Source: Streptomyces sp. NP160 (GTDB lineage Bacteria > Actinomycetota > Actinomycetes > Actinomycetales > Quadrisphaeraceae). Taken from it: a stretch of DNA of 64,000 nt. Below the pieces are notes generated by a model. It made no database searches, was not told the origin of the DNA, and saw only the letters and a program-made list of their open reading frames with translations. Made by a program: the position numbers and the translations under genes. Location of the stretch: the NCBI RefSeq assembly GCF_006335115.1, contig NZ_VDMJ01000016.1, forward strand, positions 1 through 64,000, given 5' to 3'. Of the stretch, positions 20,780 through 33,303 are shown piece after piece. Every line of letters starts with the position of its first letter. The first letter of the stretch is position 1.

Positions 20780-21122
20780 CCCGCTGAGGGTCTCCTGGCC
20801 CCGGCCCGCAGACGCACCTGGCCGCGGTCACCTCCGCAGGTGACCTCGGTCGGGTGTGTCGGCGTCTGCCCTGCAGCGGTGCACCGCAGGTGACCGCGGT
20901 CAGCTGCGTCGGCGCCCGACCTGTGGGGGGCGCGGAAAGTGACCGCGGTCTGCCGTGGACCCGCTCGGGCTCTCCGGGACGGCTCCGTCCGTGCGTCCAG
21001 CACGCGGGACCGCGGCAGGCGCCCCGGGCCCCGCTGGGCCGCTGAGGGCGACTCCCGCGCACTCGACCGGACCCCCCTCCCGGGCGCGGACGCCGCCTGG
21101 CCGCAGCCGACGTCGGCGGCGG
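20780..21122. repeat. Intergenic repeats around TGACCGCGGTCA
   Basis: This 343-base gene-free stretch holds four copies of a palindromic core: TGGCCGCGGTCA at 20819, TGACCTCGGTCG at 20841, TGACCGCGGTCA at 20891 and TGACCGCGGTCT at 20940. The last three sit at about 50-base intervals, and the 20837 and 20887 copies share more flanking sequence (GCAGGTGACC(T/G)CGGTC...GTCGGCG). The exact core recurs at 43973-43984, between other genes. It may be a REP-like dispersed element or a regulator's binding array. No gene-like frame is convincing here. Confidence 0.55.
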
Positions 21123-22436
21123 TCAGGCGGTGCGGTCGGAGGCCTCGGCGGCGGCGAGGTCGTCGCCGGTGCCGTGGCGGCGCATCAGGCGGACGACCAT
21201 GACCCACTGGATGGGCGTCACCACGCACTGCGCCAGCGACAGGCCCAGCGCCGCGCCGTAGGCGCCGCCCAGCTGCAGGCCCACCAGGCTGAAGGCGATG
21301 AGCGCCGGCCCGAGCACGAGGTTGGTCCAGAAGGTCTGCTTGGCGAAACCGAGGGCGATGAGCAGGGTGCTGGCGCCGAAGCCGGCGCCGATCGCCACCA
21401 GGCCCACGAGCGAGGCGCCGAGCACCGAGCGCGCGCCGTCCCAGGAGTCGCTGAAGGCGAGCTCACCCCAGCGGTCGGGCACCGCGAGGACCACCAGGCC
21501 GTAGGCCAGCTGGACGGCGACCATCACCGCCGACAGGCCCAGCCCGACCAACAGCGCCCTGCGCCCGCGCAGTCCGCGGCGGGCGATCTCCGGGGTGGCG
21601 AAGGCGGCCAGGGCGTAGCCGATGAGGTTCAGAGGCCCCAGCACCACCTGGGCGGCCCGCAGGGAGCCGACGATGACGGCGGAGCCGATGCCGGCGATGA
21701 GGAGGATGGCGAGCTGGTTGGCGCCCAGCACCGACAGGAAGCTCGCCAGGTAGTACTTGACCAGGTCGCGCTGCTGCAGCACCCACGGCCACGCCGAGCG
21801 CAGCCGGGGCCCGCCGCCGAAGAGCCGACCCCCGACCAGCCCGGAGGCGAGGGCCACCAGGCCCCAGGCCAGCAGGAGGGTGCTGGCGGTGGCGTGCCCG
21901 GTGCCCCAGATGGCGGCGACGGCGACCAGCTGCCCGACCGCCCAGATCGCGTCGATGGTGACCGCGCGCTGCGGCTTCCCCTCCGCGATGAACGCCAGGC
22001 GCCACAGGTCCTGCAGGAGCAGCCCGGGCATGAGCAGCCCGATGACGATGAGCGCCGGGCCGGAGCCGTCGGTGGTGAAGAGGCCGACGACAGCGGTCAC
22101 CAGGCCAGCGCCGATGCCCAGCAGGATGCCCGCGCCGGTGCTGGAGCGGGCCGCTTCGTGGAACCGCTCGTCGCCGTCGCCGGTGTACCGGACCACCAGC
22201 GGCTGGTTGATCAGCGCCCGGCTGCCGCCGACGATCAGGGAGTACACGGCGAAGGCGACGGCGAAGGTGCCGAACCCCTCCTTCGAGAGCGCGTTGGCCA
22301 CCAGCACGTTGAGCGCCATGTTGGTGAGGCTGACCAGCACCTGGTCGCCGGTGGTCCAGCCGGCGCGGCCGAGCAGCTTGACCACCTGCTGTCGGCGCGT
22401 GGGGGGCACCACGAGCGGAGGGGTGGGGGAGGTCAC
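21123..22436 (-). CDS. Wzx-like polysaccharide flippase
   Basis: The 437-residue protein has about twelve hydrophobic segments and the fold pattern of the MVF/MATE-related polysaccharide exporters (opening GRAGWTTGDQVLVSLTN and conserved FGTFAVAFAVYSLIVG). It would flip undecaprenyl-linked EPS units to the outer face for the Wzy-like polymerase. A minus-strand -10-like TACCGT (22443-22448) ends 6 bases before the GTG, so the mRNA may be leaderless. The gene stands alone, converging on the polymerase gene across the repeat-rich gap. Confidence 0.85.
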   Translation of the reverse strand: MTSPTPPLVVPPTRRQQVVKLLGRAGWTTGDQVLVSLTNMALNVLVANALSKEGFGTFAVAFAVYSLIVGGSRALINQPLVVRYTGDGDERFHEAARSSTGAGILLGIGAGLVTAVVGLFTTDGSGPALIVIGLLMPGLLLQDLWRLAFIAEGKPQRAVTIDAIWAVGQLVAVAAIWGTGHATASTLLLAWGLVALASGLVGGRLFGGGPRLRSAWPWVLQQRDLVKYYLASFLSVLGANQLAILLIAGIGSAVIVGSLRAAQVVLGPLNLIGYALAAFATPEIARRGLRGRRALLVGLGLSAVMVAVQLAYGLVVLAVPDRWGELAFSDSWDGARSVLGASLVGLVAIGAGFGASTLLIALGFAKQTFWTNLVLGPALIAFSLVGLQLGGAYGAALGLSLAQCVVTPIQWVMVVRLMRRHGTGDDLAAAEASDRTA

Positions 22437-22483
22437 CGCAGGACGGTACCTGCGGCACCCGGGTGCTCGCGGCGCCGCGCACG

Positions 22484-22524
22484 GCGACGCCCCCCGACCG
22501 GGTGGTCCGGTCGGGGGGCGTCGC
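22484..22524. terminator. Hairpin between flippase start and GH26 end
   Basis: Perfect 18-base arms (22484-22501 and 22507-22524) enclose a 5-base loop. It follows the stop of the GH26 fusion gene (22577, minus strand) and lies upstream of the flippase promoter, so it mainly insulates the flippase gene from read-through. Confidence 0.82.
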
Positions 22525-22576
22525 TCGGGCGGCCCAGCCGCTCCTCAGCGGCTGGCCAGCGGCAGGGCCGAGAGGC

Positions 22577-25042
<2,466 letters not shown>

Positions 25043-25394
25043 GCGGTCTCCAGGTGCTTCGGTGGCAGGAGCGGCCCGTGGGCCGTTCCGGGCGCGCCGT
25101 CCGAGCTGCCCGGTCTCGTGCTGGACGTCGGCGGACCGGCGACAGCACTTGTGCGACCACGTCGTCGATCACCCGGACGGTGGAGCCCGACCCAGTGGCG
25201 CACCGCCATCGTGGAGGCACGGAGGGTGCTCGCGGGTGAAAACGGACCAACGCGCACGAAATCCGTCACGACCACCCGGCGCGCCGTCCGCGTCCGTGCT
25301 CCGTCCGTGGTGTAGGGGAGCGCCTCCCCGGGGGAGTGCGCCACCCTGGGACGGGGCCCCGCGGGTCCCGCACGCCCTCGACCGAGGAGAGACC
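25043..25394. other. Divergent promoter region
   Basis: This 352-base gap lies between the GH26 fusion (leftward) and a GT4 gene (rightward). A relatively A-rich patch at about 25235-25275 (GGGTGAAAACGGACC ... CACGAAATCCG) stands out from the high-GC background and is the likeliest promoter position. No gene is evident. Confidence 0.4.
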
Positions 25395-26549
25395 CTGCGC
25401 AGCACCGTCGTCGCCAAGTTCCTGCCGTGGCCGCCCAACAGCGGTGACAAGCGCCGCACCCTCGGCGTCTGCCGCGCGCTCCTCGAGCGCGGTCCGGTCA
25501 CCGTGGTGGCGTTCAGCGGCGCCGACGAGGACGCCGAGGGTCTGCGCGCCCAGGGCTTCGAGGTGGTCACCGCTCCCTGGCGGCGCCACCCGGTGGACCT
25601 GGCGCTGGGGCTGCTGCGCAGCGGGTCGCTCAGCTCCGCGCGCTTCTACGACCGCGCCCTGGAGCGCCTGGCGCTGGCGCTGCCCGCCGCCGACCTCCTC
25701 GTGGTCGAGCACGTCCAGCTGCTGCCGCTCGCGAAGCGCCTGCGCGGCGCTGTGCGCGTGCTCGACATGCACAACGTCGAGTCGGTCCTGGCCCAGCGCG
25801 TCGCAGCGACGACGACCGGCCTGAAGAAGGTCGTCTGGGCGGTCGAGGCGCGGGCGCTGCGCCGCGTCGAGTCCGGGCGCCACGCGGACGTCGTCGCCGT
25901 CACCAGCGCGGTGGACGAGCAGGCGCTCGCCCGCGTCGCCCGCCACGACCGCGTCGTCGTCGTCCCCAACGCGTGGGACGAGCCCGCGCCGCTGCCGCCG
26001 TCGGCCGAGCCCGTGGTGAGCTTCGTGGCGCTCATGAGCTGGACGCCCAACGTCGAGGCCGCGGTCTGGTTCGCCCGGGAGGTCTGGCCGCTGGTGCTGC
26101 AGCGCGTGCCCGCCGCGCGCCTGCAGCTGGTGGGGCGCAACCCCACCCCGGCGGTGCAGGCGCTCGCGGGGGAGTCCGTGGTGGTCACGGGCACCGTCGA
26201 CAGCCTGGAGCCCTGGTACGCGGCCACGCGGGTGGCCGTCGCGCCGCTGCTCGCCGGCGGCGGCTCGCGGCTGAAGATCCTCGAGGCGCTCGCGGCGGCC
26301 CGGCCGCTGGTCGCCACGACGGTCGGGGCCGAGGGCCTGGAGGACCTCGTCGGGCGCGGCGTCGTGGTGGCCGACGCCCCGGCCGACCTCGCCCGCGAGG
26401 TGGCCGACCTGCTCGAGGAGCCCGAGCGCGCCGCCGCGCTCGGGGCCGCCGGGGCGCGCGCCGTGGGCACCGACCACAGCTGGCGGGCGGCCGTGGCGCC
26501 GCTCACGGCGGCGGTCGACGCGCTGGGTCGGGGCGCCGCGCGGGAGTAG
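25395..26549 (+). CDS. GT4-family glycosyltransferase with probable CTG start
   Basis: The 384-residue GT-B enzyme opens with STVVAKFLPWPPNSGDKRR, the loop that binds the acceptor. It contains LDMHNVES, VTSAVDEQAL, VVVVPNAWDEP and the C-terminal donor-site block GGGSRLKILEALAAARPLVAT. No ATG or GTG lies near the conserved N-terminus. CTG at 25395, five bases after GAGGAGAG, is the best start; GTG near 25291 is the next upstream choice and would add about 35 residues of poor composition. The role is a cytoplasmic sugar transfer in EPS assembly. A weak GGGTCGGG/CCCGACCC hairpin follows the stop. Confidence 0.82.
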   Translation: MRSTVVAKFLPWPPNSGDKRRTLGVCRALLERGPVTVVAFSGADEDAEGLRAQGFEVVTAPWRRHPVDLALGLLRSGSLSSARFYDRALERLALALPAADLLVVEHVQLLPLAKRLRGAVRVLDMHNVESVLAQRVAATTTGLKKVVWAVEARALRRVESGRHADVVAVTSAVDEQALARVARHDRVVVVPNAWDEPAPLPPSAEPVVSFVALMSWTPNVEAAVWFAREVWPLVLQRVPAARLQLVGRNPTPAVQALAGESVVVTGTVDSLEPWYAATRVAVAPLLAGGGSRLKILEALAAARPLVATTVGAEGLEDLVGRGVVVADAPADLAREVADLLEEPERAAALGAAGARAVGTDHSWRAAVAPLTAAVDALGRGAARE

Positions 26550-26796
26550 GGTCGGGTCAGAGCCGCTCCCGACCCGTCACTGCGTCCCCTGCGGACCCGC
26601 AGGAGCCCTTCAGCTGGCGTGGAGGCGGCTCGCAGGTCGGGGCAGTCCGCTGACCTGCGCTGCCGGAGGGCGGCCGCGGGCACACGGGTGGCCGTGGCGG
26701 GCCCGTTCACCCTGCTGGATCAACTGCACCTGTGGCACCGGAAGCCCCTCCGGCACCGTTGCTGCCATGTCCGCGTCGTCGATGGGTAGGAGAGGT

Positions 26797-28464
26797 ATGT
26801 CGGAGCTGGAGCCGAGGGCCGACGAGCCGGCGGGTCGTTCCGTGGTCTTCTCCGCCCTGCGGCGGTCGTGGATGTGGATCGCCGTCGCGTCGATCGTGGT
26901 GGGGGTGGCCGCCTACGAGGTGAGCCTGTTCACCCCGGAGCGCTACGAGGCCGAGTCCACCGTGGTGCTCGCGAGCACGCAGCCCTTCAGCGCGCTGGGC
27001 GACCAGCAGGGCGGCGGCGACCCGGAGCGCTTCCTGGCCAACCAGGTGGCGGTGGCCACCTCCACCGACGTGCTGACCGCCGCCATCGCGGCGGACGGGG
27101 TGGGCGCGACCGAGGAGCAGCTGCGCGACGCGGTCACGGTCGCCCCCAGCACCGCCAGCGACGCCTTCACCGTCACCGCCACCGGCACCACCGGCGCCCA
27201 GGCCGCCGCGCGCGCCAACGCCGTGGTGGCGGCCTACCAGGCCGAGGTCCTCCGGCGGGTGACCGACGCGGCCGCCCTCGCCACCCAGAACAACGCGGAC
27301 GCCACGCGCAACGCCGCGCAGGCCGCCGGCGCCGGCGCTCCCGCGGGCGACGCCGACGCCGCCGCCGCCGTCCGCAACGCCAACTCCGAGGGGGCGCTGC
27401 AGGCGGGCCAGATCGCCATCCGCGCCGCCGCCTACGGCGACAACGTCACCTCGGTCGACGCCGCGGTGGCCCCCACCTCCCCGACCGAGCCCAAGCCCTG
27501 GCGCAACGCCTTCATCGGCTTCGTGCTCGCGGCGCTCATCGCCAGCGCCGTGGCCATCTGGCGCCGAGGCCGCTCCCGCGAGGACGTCGAGGGCCTGGTC
27601 CGCGGGTCCGGCGTGCCGCTGCTGGGCGTGGTCCCCGTCACGGGCCGCCGCGACCAGCCGGTCGCCGAGGCGCTGGCGCCCCTCGTGTCCCTGCGCTACC
27701 TAGCCGCCGGCCGCCCGAAGGGCCCGGTGCTCGTCACCGGCCTGCAGTCCGGGGACGCGACCGCGGAGGTCTCGCTCGCGCTCGCCGCCGCGGCCGCCCG
27801 CGACGGCCGCTCGGTGCTCGTCCTGGCTCCGGCCGAGGACGAGGCCGGCCTGGTGCACGCCAGCGGCCTGCCCGTCGCCCCGGCCCCGCTGACGGCGCGC
27901 GCCGCCGGCGGGTCGCTGCCCCCGGGCGCGCTCGCCCCGGTCCCGGCGCTGTCCCACCTGCCCGGACGGGCGTCGCTGGGCGTGCTCGACGCCGCGCTGC
28001 TGCACGGCGACTCCCTGGAGGAGGTCCTCGCGGGCCTGTCCGCCCAGCACGACCTCGTCGTGGTGGCGGCTGGACCGCTGGCCCGCAGCCCCCGCGCCTT
28101 CGCCGTCCTCGGCGCGTCGGCCACCTCGGTGGCCGTGGTCCGCTCGGACCGCCCCGCCGCGCAGCTGTCCGCGTCCTGGGACGAGCTGCAGGACCGCCTG
28201 TCCGTGGCCGGTCGCACGCTCGACGGCGTCGTGGTGACGCAGAAGGGCCGCAAGGCGCGCGCACCCCGCAGCGGCGGCGGCAGCAGCTCGGCGGCGGGCG
28301 CTCCCGCCGGAGAGGGGCCTGCCCCAGCGGCGGGCCGCCCGTTGCCCGCGGCTCCCCGGCCGGCGTCCGCGCCGGCCCCGGCGAAGGCCGCCCAGGGCGC
28401 TGCGACGCCGCAGGGAACTGGCGGCTCCGCCGGCCTGGCACCCGCCGAGCCGCGCAAGTCGTGA
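26797..28464 (+). CDS. Wzz-like chain-length protein with degenerate kinase domain
   Basis: The 555-residue protein has a Wzz/polysaccharide co-polymerase domain: a first membrane segment (about residues 22-42), an extracytoplasmic Ala-rich coiled region, and a Pro-rich second membrane segment after TEPKPWRNAFIGFV. A cytosolic part resembles a BY-kinase (bacterial tyrosine kinase) core, VLVTGLQSGDATAEVSLALAAAAA, but lacks a Walker A GKS/T, so it is unlikely to bind ATP normally. A Pro/Ala-rich tail ends it. ATG 26797 follows AGGAG by four bases; ATG 26767 is an alternative. It should control EPS chain length with the adjacent WbaP-type enzyme. Confidence 0.8.
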   Translation: MSELEPRADEPAGRSVVFSALRRSWMWIAVASIVVGVAAYEVSLFTPERYEAESTVVLASTQPFSALGDQQGGGDPERFLANQVAVATSTDVLTAAIAADGVGATEEQLRDAVTVAPSTASDAFTVTATGTTGAQAAARANAVVAAYQAEVLRRVTDAAALATQNNADATRNAAQAAGAGAPAGDADAAAAVRNANSEGALQAGQIAIRAAAYGDNVTSVDAAVAPTSPTEPKPWRNAFIGFVLAALIASAVAIWRRGRSREDVEGLVRGSGVPLLGVVPVTGRRDQPVAEALAPLVSLRYLAAGRPKGPVLVTGLQSGDATAEVSLALAAAAARDGRSVLVLAPAEDEAGLVHASGLPVAPAPLTARAAGGSLPPGALAPVPALSHLPGRASLGVLDAALLHGDSLEEVLAGLSAQHDLVVVAAGPLARSPRAFAVLGASATSVAVVRSDRPAAQLSASWDELQDRLSVAGRTLDGVVVTQKGRKARAPRSGGGSSSAAGAPAGEGPAPAAGRPLPAAPRPASAPAPAKAAQGAATPQGTGGSAGLAPAEPRKS

Positions 28465-28629
28465 GCCACGGGGTGGGACGGGCGCCGTTCGCCCGTTCCA
28501 CCCTCTTGGCCCTGTTCCTCCTCGATCGGCTGGACGCGGGCCGGTGCGGGCGTCCAGACTCTCCGAGGGCCACAGCGGGTCGGCGAAGGAGCCTGGCGCG
28601 ACAGACACATCGACCATGGGGGGCGACGA

Positions 28630-30090
28630 GTGACGATCAGCGGGCGCAGGGAGCCGGCTGCGGGGAACGTCGGGACGGGTGACGCGGACGTGTTCCGCAA
28701 CCACCGGGCGGACCTCGTCGGCTCCCGGAGCGACCTCCCGGAGCGCCGCCGCGGCTGGCAGGGCGTCTTCCTGTCGATGTCGGCGATCCTCCTGGTCGCT
28801 GACGTCGCCGCCTGGGCGCTGTCGTGGATGGTCAGCTACCACGGCGACACCCTCGAGGTCTGCATGACCCTGATGGTCGCCCTCTCGCTCGCCGCCCAGC
28901 GGCTCTACCAGTCGCACCTGACGGCCTCGGTGCTCGACCAGCTGCCCGGGATCCTCGTCGCCTGCTCCAGCGCCTTCGTGCTCACCCTCGTGGTGGTGAA
29001 GCTGCGCTGGCCCGACGTCCTCGCGCTGGACGTCTTCCGCCGCGCCGTGGTGTTCGCCCTCGCCATCATCGTCTTCCGCGCGATCGCCCTGGCGCTCGTG
29101 CGCTACGCGCGCCGCAAGCGGATCATCGCCCACCGCACGCTGGTGCTCGGCGCCGGCACCGTCGGCGCCGCCCTGCTCGACCGGCTGCACAACCACCCCG
29201 AGGCCGGCCTGCTGCCGGTCGCGGTGCTCGACCCGTTCCCCATCCACACCGACAAGACCATGGGCCTGACCTGGCTCGGCAGCGTCGACGACCTCGCGGC
29301 GGTCATCGAGGAGCAGCGCATCAACGTGGTCGTGGTCGCGTTCAGCAGCGTCCGCGAGGCCGACCTCGTGGAGGTCCTGCGCACCTGCGACCGCCTCGAG
29401 TGCGAGTTCTTCTTCGTGCCCCGGCTCTTCGAGCTGCAGCACGTCAACGGGGACATGGAGCAGGTCCACGGGATGCCGCTGGTCCGCGTGCGCCGCGCGG
29501 CGTTCCGCACCCCGGCGTGGAAGGTCAAGCGCCTGTTCGACATCGTCTTCTCCAGCGCCCTGCTGCTGCTCTCGGCCCCGGTCATGGCCGCCATCGCCCT
29601 GGCCGTCCGCTGGGAGGGCGGACCCGGCGTCCTGTTCAAGCAGGTGCGCGTCGGCCTCGACGGCCGCCCCTTCACGATGCTGAAGTTCCGCTCGATGAAG
29701 CCGGTGAACGACGCCGAGCAGCAGACGCAGTGGAACATCAGCAACGACAAGCGCGTGGGCCCGGTGGGCAAGGTCCTGCGGGTGACCTCGCTGGACGAGC
29801 TGCCGCAGATCTGGAACGTGCTGCGCGGCGACATGAGCATCGTGGGCCCGCGTCCGGAGCGGCCCCACTTCGTGGACGAGTTCTCCTCGCACATCCCGCG
29901 CTACACCGGCCGCCACCGCGTGCCGGCGGGCCTGACCGGCCTGGCCGCGGTGCACGGCCTGCGCGGGGACACGTCGATCTCCGAGCGGATCATGCTGGAC
30001 AACCACTACATCGAGAACTGGTCCCTCTGGCTCGACGCGAAGATCCTCCTCCGCACGGTCGGTGCGCTCTTCCGCCACCCGGGCTCCTGA
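28630..30090 (+). CDS. EPS polyprenyl glycosylphosphotransferase (WbaP/CpsE family)
   Basis: This membrane enzyme transfers a sugar-1-phosphate from a nucleotide sugar to undecaprenyl phosphate, the first step of EPS repeat synthesis. The 486 residues have four N-terminal hydrophobic segments and a Rossmann-like CoA-binding-3 region (RTLVLGAGTVGAALLDRL). The C-terminal transferase domain carries KRLFDIVFSS, FKQVRVGLDGRPFTMLKFRSM, LDELPQIWNVLRGDMS and IVGPRPERPHFV. All catalytic blocks of the family are present. The GTG start follows GACGAG; the ribosome site is modest. A GCCCGTTCCACCC element lies 127 bases upstream. Confidence 0.93.
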   Translation: MTISGRREPAAGNVGTGDADVFRNHRADLVGSRSDLPERRRGWQGVFLSMSAILLVADVAAWALSWMVSYHGDTLEVCMTLMVALSLAAQRLYQSHLTASVLDQLPGILVACSSAFVLTLVVVKLRWPDVLALDVFRRAVVFALAIIVFRAIALALVRYARRKRIIAHRTLVLGAGTVGAALLDRLHNHPEAGLLPVAVLDPFPIHTDKTMGLTWLGSVDDLAAVIEEQRINVVVVAFSSVREADLVEVLRTCDRLECEFFFVPRLFELQHVNGDMEQVHGMPLVRVRRAAFRTPAWKVKRLFDIVFSSALLLLSAPVMAAIALAVRWEGGPGVLFKQVRVGLDGRPFTMLKFRSMKPVNDAEQQTQWNISNDKRVGPVGKVLRVTSLDELPQIWNVLRGDMSIVGPRPERPHFVDEFSSHIPRYTGRHRVPAGLTGLAAVHGLRGDTSISERIMLDNHYIENWSLWLDAKILLRTVGALFRHPGS

Positions 30091-30124
30091 GCCCCACCGG
30101 ACCCCAGAGCGCCGCAGCCGCACG

Positions 30125-30162
30125 ACAGCGCCCCGCCACCCGAGAGGGTGGCGGGGCGCTGT
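30125..30162. terminator. Bidirectional terminator
   Basis: Perfect 17-base arms (30125-30141 and 30146-30162) flank a GAGA tetraloop, between convergent genes ending at 30090 and 30182. Confidence 0.88.
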
Positions 30163-30181
30163 GCGTCGCGGGCGGGTGCCC

Positions 30182-30580
30182 TCAGGCGTCGACCTCGGGA
30201 CGGGCGTAGTCGTCGTGGAGGCGCTCGATGTCGGCCTCGTCGAAGCTGCCGAAGGCGATCTCGAGGATGCGGCCGGTCTGGGTGCCGGAGTTGCCCAGGC
30301 GGTGCAGGGACCCGGCGGGGGTGTAGACGATCTCCCCGACCTGGGCGGTCCAGGACTTCTCGCCCACCTGCACGTCGAGGGGGACGTCGAGGACCTGCCA
30401 CATCTCGTCGCGCTCGCCGTGCTTCTGCAGGGACAGGCGGTGGCCGGGCTCGACGGTGATGACCTTGACGGTGCAGGTCTGGTTGAGCACGAACTGCTGG
30501 AACTGGCCCCAGGGGCGCTCAGCGGTGAAGACGGCGCCGCGGCGCTCCGCCTCGAGGGACTCGGCGGTGGGCGTGCTCAT
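30182..30580 (-). CDS. Mannose-6-phosphate isomerase type II-like cupin
   Basis: The ATG at 30580 is preceded by AGGAGG and gives a 132-residue single-domain cupin; the longer frame upstream is not needed. ERPWGQFQQFVLNQTCTVKVI, the metal-site block PGHRLSLQKHGERDEMW and LGNSGTQTGRILEIAFGSFDEADIERL-type ending match the C-terminal isomerase domain of GMP/PMI fusion proteins. It probably interconverts mannose-6-P and fructose-6-P, or serves a related phosphosugar, feeding GDP-mannose to the EPS locus. That would agree with the mannanase-like GH26 genes, but is inference. Confidence 0.82.
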   Translation of the reverse strand: MSTPTAESLEAERRGAVFTAERPWGQFQQFVLNQTCTVKVITVEPGHRLSLQKHGERDEMWQVLDVPLDVQVGEKSWTAQVGEIVYTPAGSLHRLGNSGTQTGRILEIAFGSFDEADIERLHDDYARPEVDA

Positions 30581-30693
30581 GTGGCCTCCTGCTGGTGGTC
30601 GGGGACGAGCCTGGACAGAAGTGTGCAGGCTCGCGCCGGGCGGATGAACCCCGTGCGGAGGATCCGCCCCGATCGGGGGTCGCCCGTTCCGGC

Positions 30694-30699
30694 TAGGGT
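30694..30699 (+). promoter_or_regulatory. Likely eno -10 element
   Basis: TAGGGT (TAnnnT form) occurs 56 bases before the eno start, preceded by CCCGTTCCGG. It is the only -10-like hexamer in the short intergenic region. Confidence 0.4.
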
Positions 30700-30719
30700 C
30701 AGGCCGACCGGTGCGCTGA

Positions 30720-32033
<1,314 letters not shown>

Positions 32034-32046
32034 CGCCCAGCAGCAC

Positions 32047-32097
32047 CACGGCCAGGGCCCCCGGGAGCGCACCGCGCGCCCGGGGGCCCTGGCCGTG
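32047..32097 (+). terminator. eno terminator hairpin
   Basis: Perfect 19-base arms (32047-32065 and 32079-32097) flank a 13-base loop, 14 bases after the eno stop. It probably limits read-through into divIC. Confidence 0.8.
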
Positions 32098-32170
32098 CGG
32101 GCCACGGCCGGCGCGCGCCGACGCCCCGACCTGCCGCGGGCACGCCCGCGCGGCTGAGAGACTGGGGCGC

Positions 32171-32773
32171 GTGGCCCCTGCGAGACCCTCCTCACGGAGC
32201 GCGGCCGCCGGCGCGCGTCCCGGTGTCCGGCTGCGCCGTCGTCCTGGTCGTGCCCCCGGCGAACCGGTCAGCAGCCGCCCTGCGCCGGCGGCCCGGCCCC
32301 GCACGACGGACCCCGAGACCGCCGGGCGCGCGCGCGGCCTGACGGCGCGCGGCGCCGCACTGCTCGCGGTGGGCCTGGTGGCCGCCGCGTCGCTGCTGGG
32401 CCCGGTGCGCGCCTACGCCGAGCAGCGCTCGGAGCTGAGCGCCCTGCAGGACGACATCAGCGCCCGCCAGGAGCGGGTGGCTGCGCTGCAGGCCGAGTCC
32501 GCCCGCTGGGACGACCCGGCCTACGCCGCCGCGCAGGCCCGCGCCCGCCTCGGCTACGTGCTGCCGGGGGAGACCGGCTACACCGTCCTGGGCGCCCCGG
32601 CGCCAGCGTCGGCCGCACCGAGCGCGGGGGCCGCGGCCCCGACCGCCACCGCCACCCCGGGGCCCACGTCGCTGCTCGACAGGGTGCGCTCGGGGGTGGG
32701 GCTGGGCGGCGGCGGTGCCGCCCCGACGCCGTCCGTCACGCCCGCCGACATCGCCACCTCGGTGGCGCCGTGA
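32171..32773 (+). CDS. Septum formation initiator FtsB/DivIC
   Basis: The 200-residue bitopic protein has a basic cytosolic N-terminus (about 60 residues), one membrane segment (LTARGAALLAVGLVAAASLLG), then a coiled coil (QRSELSALQDDISARQERVAALQAE) and the DivIC hallmark WDDPAYAAAQARARLGYVLPGE. It belongs to the FtsQ-FtsB-FtsL division complex. The C-terminal about 70 residues are Ala/Pro/Thr-rich. GTG 32171 is the first start before the conserved part. The stop overlaps the DUF501 start by ATGA-type coupling (GTGA). Confidence 0.92.
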   Translation: MAPARPSSRSAAAGARPGVRLRRRPGRAPGEPVSSRPAPAARPRTTDPETAGRARGLTARGAALLAVGLVAAASLLGPVRAYAEQRSELSALQDDISARQERVAALQAESARWDDPAYAAAQARARLGYVLPGETGYTVLGAPAPASAAPSAGAAAPTATATPGPTSLLDRVRSGVGLGGGGAAPTPSVTPADIATSVAP

Positions 32774-33294
32774 GCGAGGACCGAGAGACGGCCCTGCCCC
32801 CCGGGCTGTCGCAGGAGGACCGGGAGGCGGTGCGGCGCCAGCTCGGCAGGCCTCCGCGCGGCGCCGCGAGCACCGCCCACCGCTGCCCCTGCGGGCGTCC
32901 CGACGTGGTCGCCACCGCGCCCCGGCTGGAGGACGGCACGCCCTTCCCCACCACCTTCTACCTGACCTGCCCGCGGGCGGCGTCGCTGGTGGGCACCCTC
33001 GAGGCCTCCGGCCTGATGCGGGAGATGGCGGCGCGACTGGAGGACGACGACGAGCTCGCGGCGTCCTACCGCGCCGCCCACGACGACTACCTCGCGCGGC
33101 GCGCGCAGCTCGAGTCCGAGCTGGGAGAGGTCCCCGAGATCGCGGGCGTCTCCGCCGGCGGGATGCCCGCGCGCGTGAAGTGCCTGCACGCCCTGCTGGG
33201 CCACGCCCTGGCGGCCGGGCCGGGCACCAACCCCCTCGGCGACGAGGTGCGCGAGGCGCTCGGGCCGTGGTGGGCCGAGGGGCCCTGCGCCTGA
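32770..33294 (+). CDS. DUF501 family protein
   Basis: This 174-residue protein matches the actinobacterial DUF501 family, found between divIC and ppx. It contains the Cys/His cluster HRCPCGRPDVV, then the TFYLTCPRAASLVGTLEASG block, and ends with GGMPARVKCLHALLGHALAAGPGTNPLGDE. Conserved Cys (CPCG, C in LTCPR and KCLH) suggest metal binding. The biochemical function is not known to me. In this genome ppx lies 9 kb away, because the signalling block separates them. Confidence 0.92.
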   Translation: MSEDRETALPPGLSQEDREAVRRQLGRPPRGAASTAHRCPCGRPDVVATAPRLEDGTPFPTTFYLTCPRAASLVGTLEASGLMREMAARLEDDDELAASYRAAHDDYLARRAQLESELGEVPEIAGVSAGGMPARVKCLHALLGHALAAGPGTNPLGDEVREALGPWWAEGPCA

Positions 33295-33303
33295 GGGCGG
33301 TCG

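Noticed and set aside
20780-21122. Small frames between polymerase and flippase genes
   Set aside because: They have no ribosome site and read through the palindromic repeats with Arg/Pro-rich products.
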